DNA from: Flavitalea sp966112615 | GTDB taxonomy: Bacteria > Bacteroidota > Bacteroidia > Chitinophagales > Chitinophagaceae | Assembly: GCA_966112615.1 (NCBI GenBank) | Contig: CBHWDO010000002.1 | Coordinates: 124,001-188,000, forward strand | Direction of reading: 5' to 3' | Length of the DNA: 64,000 nt | In this document: positions 59,211 through 64,000 of the stretch, in pieces | Position numbering within the stretch: the stretch's first letter is position 1 | How the letters are laid out: every line of letters begins with the position of its first letter | Made by a program: the position numbers and the translations under genes | Notes under the pieces: model-generated | What the model was told of the DNA's origin: nothing | The model's input: the letters and a program-made list of their open reading frames with translations, nothing else | Databases searched by the model: none

Positions 59211-60233
59211 ATGGAGTTGAAAGATATTGTACGGCATAAGATCGATACCAAGACTAAACCTCCGGGTTCACTTGGCATGCTCGAAGAAATTGCTTTAAAA
59301 ATTGCGCTGATCCAGGGATCAGAATCACCAGTGATCAGTAAGCCAACGGTCATTGTATTTGCAGGTGATCATGGGATCGCACAGACCGGACTGGTCAATC
59401 CTTACCCGCAATCTGTTACGGCACAAATGGTGCTAAATTTCCTTAATGGAGGGGCAGCCATCAATGTTTTTTGTAAGACAAATGGATTGGACCTCGAGAT
59501 AGTTGATTGCGGTGTCAACTATGAATTTGATGATCAACAAAAATCTAAACTGATTGATGCAAAGGTTGGCTTTGGAACCGGCAATTATTTGGAAAGGAAA
59601 GCTATGTCTGAAGATGAAGTGAGGGTGTGCCTGCTTAAAGGTTCAAAGATCGTGCAGGCTATCACAGAAGGAGGCACTAACCTGTTGGCATTTGGTGAAA
59701 TGGGGATCTCCAATACCTCTTCGGCTTCATTGATCATGAGTGCATTGATGAAAAAGGAAATTGAAGATTGTGTAGGTATTGGAACTGGTCTTTCAGATCA
59801 GCAACTCAGTAATAAATGCAGGATCTTAAAAAGAGTTTTCAGTCATCATCAGCTGGATGAAATGAGTGATGTTTACCAGTTAATGAGTGCTGTTGGAGGT
59901 TACGAAATTGTGATGATGAGTGGCGCTTTTCTTGAGGCCGCCAATAGAAAAATGGTGATACTGGTGGATGGATTTATTGCAACCGCTTCCCTGATGCTTG
60001 CTATGCAGATCGACCCTGGTGTAATAAACAATTGTATTTTCTCTCATTGTTCAGGAGAGAAGGGCCATGCAGAAATGTTGAAGTGGTTAGGTGTGAAACC
60101 ATTATTAGACCTGGGTTTGAGACTGGGAGAAGGAACCGGTGCTGCACTTGCCTACCCGATTGTGAAAGCATCTGTAGACTTCCTGAACAATATGGCCAGC
60201 TTTTCAAGTGCCGGAATCAGTAACAGATCATAA
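59211..60233 (+). CDS. cobT: Nicotinate-nucleotide:dimethylbenzimidazole phosphoribosyltransferase
   Basis: 340 residues from the ATG at 59211; a TTG at 59202 would overlap the previous gene. It activates the lower-ligand base as alpha-ribazole phosphate. Motifs: DTKTKPPGSLGMLEEIALKI, VFAGDHGIAQTGLVNPYPQS, TAQMVLNFLNGGAAINVFCK, FGEMGISNTSSASLIMSALM and the C-terminal LDLGLRLGEGTGAALAYPIV, whose glutamate is the catalytic base. Length is normal. It is immediately followed by cobS. Confidence 0.96.
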   Translation: MELKDIVRHKIDTKTKPPGSLGMLEEIALKIALIQGSESPVISKPTVIVFAGDHGIAQTGLVNPYPQSVTAQMVLNFLNGGAAINVFCKTNGLDLEIVDCGVNYEFDDQQKSKLIDAKVGFGTGNYLERKAMSEDEVRVCLLKGSKIVQAITEGGTNLLAFGEMGISNTSSASLIMSALMKKEIEDCVGIGTGLSDQQLSNKCRILKRVFSHHQLDEMSDVYQLMSAVGGYEIVMMSGAFLEAANRKMVILVDGFIATASLMLAMQIDPGVINNCIFSHCSGEKGHAEMLKWLGVKPLLDLGLRLGEGTGAALAYPIVKASVDFLNNMASFSSAGISNRS

Positions 60234-60995
60234 ATGAAAAACGAGGTCAGAATATTTTTTACTGCATTGATGTTCTATACCAGGATACCTGTTCCCAGGT
60301 GGGTTGATCACAACGCTGAATACCTTAATCGTGCGACAAAATACTTTCCCCTCATAGGATTGATTGTTGGTGCAATCTGTGCAGGTGTGTACCTCTTATC
60401 TAACTATTTATTCAATGCACCAATTGCGATCATTCTATCGATGGCATCTACCATATTGATCACAGGTGCATTTCATGAAGATGGATTTGCTGATGTATGT
60501 GATGGATTTGGTGGTGGATGGACAAAAGAAAAGATCCTGCTCATCATGAAAGATAGCAGGGTAGGAGCTTTTGGAGTGATTGGATTGATACTGATACTTT
60601 CGCTGAAATTCTATTTGCTGCTGTCTTTGAATGCTTATATGTTGCCCCTATTCATGATCACTGCTCATAGCGTTTCGAGATGGACTGCTGCAACATTTGT
60701 ATTAACCCATCAATATGTGAGGGAGAATGAGGACAGCAAGGCGAAGCCTGTTGCCAAGCAGTTTCTTGCGATTGATTTTTTAATGTCAACAGCATTTGGA
60801 TTATTGCCGTTGTTCTTATTGGGCAATCCTGCCTATTTCCTGGTGATGGTCCCTGTATACCTCATGAAGATCTATTTGGGATGGTATTTTAAGAAATGGA
60901 TCGGGGGATATACTGGAGATTGCCTGGGTGCCACACAACAATTGACAGAGATCGTATTTTATCTCACCATACTTGCCTTATGGAAATTTATTTAG
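60234..60995 (+). CDS. cobS: Adenosylcobinamide-GDP ribazoletransferase
   Basis: 253-residue integral membrane enzyme that joins adenosylcobinamide-GDP to alpha-ribazole (or its phosphate), giving cobalamin. Motifs: FFTALMFYTRIPVPRWV at the N-terminus, YFPLIGLIVGAICAGVYLL, and the diagnostic HEDGFADVCDGFGGGWTKEK then ILLIMKDSRVGAFGVIGL, with metal-binding aspartates. The C-terminal WIGGYTGDCLGATQQLTEIV is conserved. Several hydrophobic helices fit its membrane location. It starts directly after the cobT stop; the 3' end overlaps cobC by 16 bp. Confidence 0.96.
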   Translation: MKNEVRIFFTALMFYTRIPVPRWVDHNAEYLNRATKYFPLIGLIVGAICAGVYLLSNYLFNAPIAIILSMASTILITGAFHEDGFADVCDGFGGGWTKEKILLIMKDSRVGAFGVIGLILILSLKFYLLLSLNAYMLPLFMITAHSVSRWTAATFVLTHQYVRENEDSKAKPVAKQFLAIDFLMSTAFGLLPLFLLGNPAYFLVMVPVYLMKIYLGWYFKKWIGGYTGDCLGATQQLTEIVFYLTILALWKFI

Positions 60996-61498
60996 TTCGC
61001 CATACAAGGGTAAAGAATGATCATAATATTTGTTATGGCCATTGCGAAGTTCCGTTGGCAGATAGTTTTATGGAAGAAGTTTGCGCATTAAAGTCGTTGA
61101 TGCCTTCGGCTGGTGTAGAATACTTCAGCAGTCCTTCTGCAAGATGTTTGAAACTTGCTATGGAATTGGATTTAATGCCAGTGATTGATGGCAGACTTAA
61201 AGAAATGAATTTCGGTGATTGGGAAGGAAAACCATGGAATGGAATCCCTGCTGCTGAGCTCGATCCCTGGATGAATGACTTTGTAAACATAGCTCCTCCT
61301 AACGGTGAGTCGTTGATCGATCTGTTTGCAAGAGTGCAAAGTTTTTATAATGAAATAAAAGACAGAGATAAACCTGCAGTCATTTTTACTCATGCAGGTG
61401 TGATCAGGTGTTTTTATGCGTTGCTCGGAAATGTAGCGCTAAAGGATATCTTCCAGGTGAAAGTGGATCATGGGTCGGTGCATAGGTTGGTGGGGTGA
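60980..61498 (+). CDS. cobC: Alpha-ribazole phosphatase, histidine phosphatase fold
   Basis: 172 residues from the ATG at 60980. A much earlier in-frame ATG (60896) lies deep in cobS and is rejected, because the family start MEIYLVRHTRVKND comes at 60980. The RHT catalytic motif is at residues 7-9; MNFGDWEGKPWNGIP and IFTHAGVIRC (second catalytic histidine) are the other phosphoglycerate-mutase-like landmarks. It removes phosphate from alpha-ribazole phosphate or adenosylcobalamin phosphate in nucleotide-loop assembly. It closes the operon; hairpin repeat G begins 3 bp later. Confidence 0.92.
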   Translation: MEIYLVRHTRVKNDHNICYGHCEVPLADSFMEEVCALKSLMPSAGVEYFSSPSARCLKLAMELDLMPVIDGRLKEMNFGDWEGKPWNGIPAAELDPWMNDFVNIAPPNGESLIDLFARVQSFYNEIKDRDKPAVIFTHAGVIRCFYALLGNVALKDIFQVKVDHGSVHRLVG

Positions 61499-61500
61499 TG

Positions 61501-61546
61501 GCGGGCTGGCCACTTGCGAAGCAGCGCTCCGCGCTGGTCAGCCCGG
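61501..61546. repeat. Hairpin repeat fragment G
   Basis: GCGGGCTGGC at the left end and GTCAGCCCGG at the right close an outer stem. Inside are a small TGC-GAA-GCA hairpin and a CAGCGC-TCC-GCGCTG hairpin (61522-61536). The same constant words and GNA/TNC loops as arrays A-C. It starts 2 bp after the cobC stop, so it may end the salvage operon. Confidence 0.82.
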
Positions 61547-61627
61547 TTAGATCAGGTGGTGGAAGTGATTTTTGTCATACAGCGAAAGCCAGTACAGTAT
61601 TAATTTTCGGCACATCAATCAATTGAT

Positions 61628-61993
61628 ATGTCAACGCAATTTTGGAATGAAAGATACAGTCAGCATGAAACTGTTTATGGTGAACAACCCAATCGTTTCT
61701 TTAAGTCATTTATAGATTCCAATGAACCAGGATCGATCCTTTTGCCTGCAGAGGGTGAAGGGAGGAATGCATTGTATGCTGCTTCGAAGGAATGGAAGGT
61801 TTATGCTTTTGATCAAAGTGAAGTTGGAAGAGATAAAGCAATGCGCAAGGCATTAGAGCGAGGACTTGATGTTAAATATGATATTTTGAACGTTGAAGAT
61901 TTTCGTTCATCGGTTCAGTATGACGCAATTGATTTGATATATGTACATCTTGAACCAGCATTGCGTTTCACCAGGGGACTGCGGAAGTGGTGA
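61628..61993 (+). pseudogene. Decayed SAM-dependent methyltransferase
   Basis: 121 residues of a class I methyltransferase that should be near 190-200. Visible are the family N-terminus STQFWNERYSQHETVYGEQP, the SAM-binding segment LLPAEGEGRNALYAA (the usual GxGxG region) and VYAFDQSEVGRDKA. After DLIYVHLEPALR the sequence is lost: the present frame gives a short unrelated tail and stops, while the neighbouring frame gives FHQ, which is what intact relatives have. So a small indel near 61970 broke the frame. The rest is replaced by GGAGTTG repeats and an inverted repeat. Probably a pseudogene; the original substrate is unknown. Confidence 0.72.
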
Positions 61994-62021
61994 GGTTTAG
62001 GGGGCATAGGGTTAGGAGATA

Positions 62022-62122
62022 GGAGTTGGGAGTTGGGAGTTGGGAGTTGAAAAGAAGGAAAAATTAAAAATGAAAAATGCATTTAATGCAGGATTACCGA
62101 CTAAATGCATTTTTCATTTTTA
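62022..62122. repeat. GGAGTTG tandem and a perfect 21-bp inverted repeat
   Basis: GGAGTTG occurs four times in tandem at 62022-62049. It is followed by a perfect inverted repeat with 21-bp AT-rich arms (62065-62085 and 62102-62122, built on AAAAATGAAAAATGCATTTA) and a 16-nt loop. They lie between the decayed methyltransferase and the rhodanese gene. The inverted repeat may act as a terminator for both. Confidence 0.85.
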
Positions 62123-62137
62123 CTTTTTCATTTTTAC

Positions 62138-62173
62138 CGTTCAGCCCGCTTCGCTTCGCTCGCGTTCTGCCCG
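62138..62173. repeat. Hairpin repeat fragment H
   Basis: CGTTCAGCCCG and GCGTTCTGCCCG words flank a short GCTTCGCTTCGCTCG centre. This is a degenerate member of the GGGCTGAAC / TTCAGCCC family. It lies 4 bp before the rhodanese stop, again between convergent gene ends. Confidence 0.72.
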
Positions 62174-62177
62174 TTAA

Positions 62178-62489
62178 TTAAATCTTTGCATTAAGAGAAT
62201 CCCATGATCCTCCATTATAACATTCAATGCCTGCATTTTTAAGTGTGGTAGCAGCCATCCCGCTTCTTGCTCCGCTTCTGCAGCAGGTAATGATAGCTTT
62301 GTTTTTCTTTTTTAGTTCAGGAACTTTCGACATGATCAGGTCAACCGGGATATTGATAGACCCCTTGATATGGCCCGACTGATATTCACCAGGAGTTCTT
62401 ACGTCAACAATGATTGCACCATCGTTTATGAGTTTTTTATAGTCCGCGGCTGGTCCCATTCCCAGCATTGATTTCAGCATATCCAGCAT
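62178..62489 (-). CDS. Single-domain rhodanese-like protein
   Basis: 103 residues from the ATG at 62489; an upstream ATG at 62552 adds 21 residues with no family match. Single rhodanese fold: GAIIVDVRTPGEYQSGHIKG, SINIPVDLIM and the active loop TCCRSGARSGMAA near residue 76, whose conserved cysteine begins the CRSGARS loop. Such proteins move sulfane sulfur or bind thiols. No signal peptide, so cytoplasmic. The gene is alone; no operon partner is visible. Confidence 0.9.
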   Translation of the reverse strand: MLDMLKSMLGMGPAADYKKLINDGAIIVDVRTPGEYQSGHIKGSINIPVDLIMSKVPELKKKNKAIITCCRSGARSGMAATTLKNAGIECYNGGSWDSLNAKI

Positions 62490-62568
62490 AGATGTAAATT
62501 TTATGATGCAAAGATGGGCAGGAGGAATGGGGAGTATGGTGATAATGGTCACATGTGGTAAATCGAAA

Positions 62569-62640
62569 ATCGGTAATCGGAAATACGAAATTGAACGACC
62601 CTGTATTCTTTCCGATTACCGATTACCGATTTCCCATTTA
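62569..62640. repeat. ATCGGTAATCGGAAA inverted repeat
   Basis: Perfect 15-bp arms at 62569-62583 and 62609-62623, followed by further TACCGATTTCCC copies. It lies upstream of the rhodanese gene and just after the DUF1080 gene stop. A dispersed low-complexity repeat; a terminator role for the DUF1080 gene is possible. Confidence 0.8.
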
Positions 62641-62644
62641 AGTA

Positions 62645-63499
62645 CTAATACCTACAATCCGACTCCTTATGCTTCACATAATAACTCTTGTAATTCTTTG
62701 CCTTTTTATCCATGCATCCTTCGAGGTTCAGCAACTGGATATTTTTAAATTCAACAGGATGACTTTCACTCTGTAATGAGATCGTTCCTTCTTTCAGTAA
62801 TTGACCGTCAATACCAAATTCGGACTCCTGGCCATTTACCATACCATCGCCGATCTGTGGTTTTTCATAAAGTAAAACCTCTTCACCATTGACCCTGTGA
62901 CGGATCAGTGAATCTCCATATACTTCCACTTCAGCTTCCACCCACTGATCGCCATGATAGGTTTTTGATTTTGAATTGATACAATGCGTAGTTATCAATT
63001 TTTCATTCATCACTACATTGGTACCTGGTGTACAAAGGTTGCAGGTTGTTCTTGGATCCTTACCGTTTCCTCCCAACAATTGTACTTCGATGGAAACAGG
63101 AAAATCCTGGTCCTTACCCATGGTTTCAGGAGTTTGTCCATGCACCATGATGCCACTGTTCCTGAATGCCCATCCTTCACCTTCATTTGCCTGCTCGCCA
63201 ACAAAGCGATATTGTAATTTAATTCGATAGTAGCTGTATTTGTCTTTGTAAAAGATATGTCCATACCGTGCATTGAACTTATCGTAGCCATCGTATCTGA
63301 CAACCATCTTTCCATCTTCAACCCTGAAAGTATTGGCAAAATTATCACCGGAAGCATAGTGCCTTATTTTAGGCGTCCAGCCAGTAAGATCTTTGCCATT
63401 GAATAAAGAGATCCATGATTCTTTTTGAGCAGACTTTTTTTGCGCAACGCAGGAGGCGCTTAGCAATGTAATCGATAGAAATGTGAGGATGTTTTTCAT
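62645..63499 (-). CDS. DUF1080 (3-keto-disaccharide hydrolase-like) lipoprotein
   Basis: 284 residues from the ATG at 63499; an ATG at 63523 adds eight residues and is less likely. Lipoprotein signal MKNILTFLSITLLSASCVAQ, cysteine 17. The jelly-roll DUF1080 domain begins WISLFNGKDLTGWTPKIRHY, with YSYYRIKLQYRFVGEQ, GWAFRNSGIMVHGQTPETMG, FPVSIEVQLLGG and QSESHPVEFKNIQLLNLEG, all typical. The family includes enzymes that hydrolyse 3-keto-glycosides in oxidative sugar breakdown; others may only bind glycan. Near two GH30 genes a glycan role fits. Stands alone. Confidence 0.88.
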   Translation of the reverse strand: MKNILTFLSITLLSASCVAQKKSAQKESWISLFNGKDLTGWTPKIRHYASGDNFANTFRVEDGKMVVRYDGYDKFNARYGHIFYKDKYSYYRIKLQYRFVGEQANEGEGWAFRNSGIMVHGQTPETMGKDQDFPVSIEVQLLGGNGKDPRTTCNLCTPGTNVVMNEKLITTHCINSKSKTYHGDQWVEAEVEVYGDSLIRHRVNGEEVLLYEKPQIGDGMVNGQESEFGIDGQLLKEGTISLQSESHPVEFKNIQLLNLEGCMDKKAKNYKSYYVKHKESDCRY

Positions 63500-63523
63500 T
63501 GTGGTAAGATAGGAAATTAGCAT

Positions 63524-63560
63524 GAATGGGGAATAGGGAATAGGGAATGGAGAAGAGGAC
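63524..63560. repeat. GGGAATA low-complexity run
   Basis: Tandem GGGAATA/GGGAATG words upstream of the DUF1080 gene (63529-63550), related by strand to the GATTCCC/ATTCCC runs at 21238-21265 and 24404-24437. Confidence 0.65.
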
Positions 63561-63583
63561 AGAACGAATTGTGTTACACCCGA

Positions 63584-63623
63584 CGTTCTGCCCGCCTGCG
63601 GCGTTCAGCTCGCGTTCTGCCCG
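63584..63623. repeat. Hairpin repeat fragment I
   Basis: CGTTCTGCCCG, a CGCC-TGC-GGCG hairpin (63593-63603), GTTCAGC and GCGTTCTGCCCGG. A short member of the hairpin family, here between divergent genes (DUF1080 and the second GH30), so a pure terminator role does not explain it. Confidence 0.75.
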
Positions 63624-63693
63624 GATGATTTTCATCATGATTAAAATTCTCCGGCCAGACTATTTTCGATGCTTCAAATTCAATTAAGTTGTT

Positions 63694-64000
63694 ATGAATA
63701 TATCTCCATGGATTTCTTTACTGGCATTGCTTTCCCTGGTATCATGTACTTCTTCAAAAAAAATTCCAACACCGCTGGATCCTAAAGAGGTTTCCGTATT
63801 CACTACGGCGATGAACACCGAATACCGCATCAGCAAAACTGCTACCACTTCATTCGCGAAGTTTGGTCAGCCTTTTGAAACGCAGGTTTGCGTATTTGTC
63901 GATCCTTCAAAAACATTTCAAACTTTCCTGGGAATCGGTGGTGCCATTACAGATGCTTCTGCTGAAACACTTGCCAGGCTTTCACAGTCAAAGCAGGATG
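63694..64000 (+). CDS. Second GH30 lipoprotein, 3' end outside window
   Basis: 102 codons visible before the right edge. Lipoprotein signal MNISPWISLLALLSLVSC, cysteine 18. The mature start has the GH30 N-terminal beta-domain and barrel entry: QTFLGIGGAITDASAETLAR near residues 76-95, which is the family signature (QxxxGxGGAxTDA). It differs from the GH30 at 42203 (FGYTLTGGSA at this place), so the two are not recent duplicates and may cut different bonds. A TATTTTCG at 63661-63668, 26 bp before the ATG, resembles a Bacteroidota -7 element with one mismatch, but no -33 partner is clear. Confidence 0.85.
   Translation, partial: MNISPWISLLALLSLVSCTSSKKIPTPLDPKEVSVFTTAMNTEYRISKTATTSFAKFGQPFETQVCVFVDPSKTFQTFLGIGGAITDASAETLARLSQSKQD

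Noticed and set aside
60896..60979. Early start for cobC inside cobS
   Set aside because: The added residues are cobS read out of frame; the family start MEIYLVRHT begins at 60980.
1..64000. Insertion sequences, tRNA or rRNA genes
   Set aside because: No transposase or integrase frame, no tRNA cloverleaf and no rRNA segment was recognised on either strand by reading; a dedicated scan was not possible.

Overview
The window looks like a Bacteroidota chromosome, most likely the Chitinophagaceae/Sphingobacteriales side. The support is a SusC/SusD pair with an ECF sigma/FecR switch, a lipoprotein-type TamA homologue (TamL) next to TamB, several TTG/GTG starts, few Shine-Dalgarno sites, and a CarH-controlled zeaxanthin cluster. 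No rRNA, tRNA, CRISPR array or recognisable transposase was seen. This is an assignment from gene content; no database was searched.

Layout. (1) 1-17149, all plus strand: an extracellular or surface polysaccharide operon. Positions 1-11885 are strikingly AT-rich and hold two UDP-sugar 2-epimerases, five glycosyltransferases, a Wzy-like polymerase and a secreted two-module beta-helix protein. From 11886 the base composition shifts and the operon continues with two glycosyltransferases, a WcaF-like acetyltransferase, Gmd and Fcl (GDP-L-fucose) and a CpsB/YwqE-type phosphatase. (2) 17289-23534: a CarH-type B12 photoreceptor repressor (minus), divergent from an ECF sigma factor followed by crtI, crtB, idi, crtZ and crtY, a complete route from isopentenyl diphosphate isomerisation and phytoene formation to zeaxanthin. 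(3) 23535-33945: a low-complexity protein, TamL/TamB, two small N/Q-rich proteins, a secreted propeller-like protein and a small membrane protein, with hairpin arrays in the gaps. (4) 33946-41847, minus: a copper/silver-type RND efflux operon (HYC-like protein, DUF3347 protein, CusA split in two frames, TolC-type channel, two adaptors). (5) 42203-55063, minus: a polysaccharide utilisation locus (ECF sigma, FecR, SusC, SusD, LamG protein, FG-GAP protein, GH30) with a YefM/YoeB toxin-antitoxin pair between sigma and FecR. (6) 55150-61498, plus: a cobalamin riboswitch and B12 uptake/salvage operon (btuB, DUF6580-like, cobU, DUF71 PP-loop protein, cobT, cobS, cobC). (7) 61628-64000: a decayed methyltransferase, a rhodanese, a DUF1080 protein and the start of a second GH30 lipoprotein.

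How parts connect. The B12 operon can supply the cobalamin that CarH needs to sense light, so vitamin uptake and carotenoid control may be coupled. The ECF sigma/FecR/STN-SusC set is a classic envelope-spanning substrate sensor for the glycan locus.

The most unusual signal is a family of modular hairpin arrays (full copies 23535-23724, 32349-32508 and 33370-33485; fragments at 41351, 41904, 42038-42187, 61501, 62138 and 63584). Short hairpins, often exactly 19 nt with 8-bp arms, have different stem sequences but keep a three-base GNA loop (TNC when read in the opposite orientation), and they are joined by a constant word GGGCTGA / TCAGCCC. Two arrays fill the whole gap between convergent genes. 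I know no named family with this rule.
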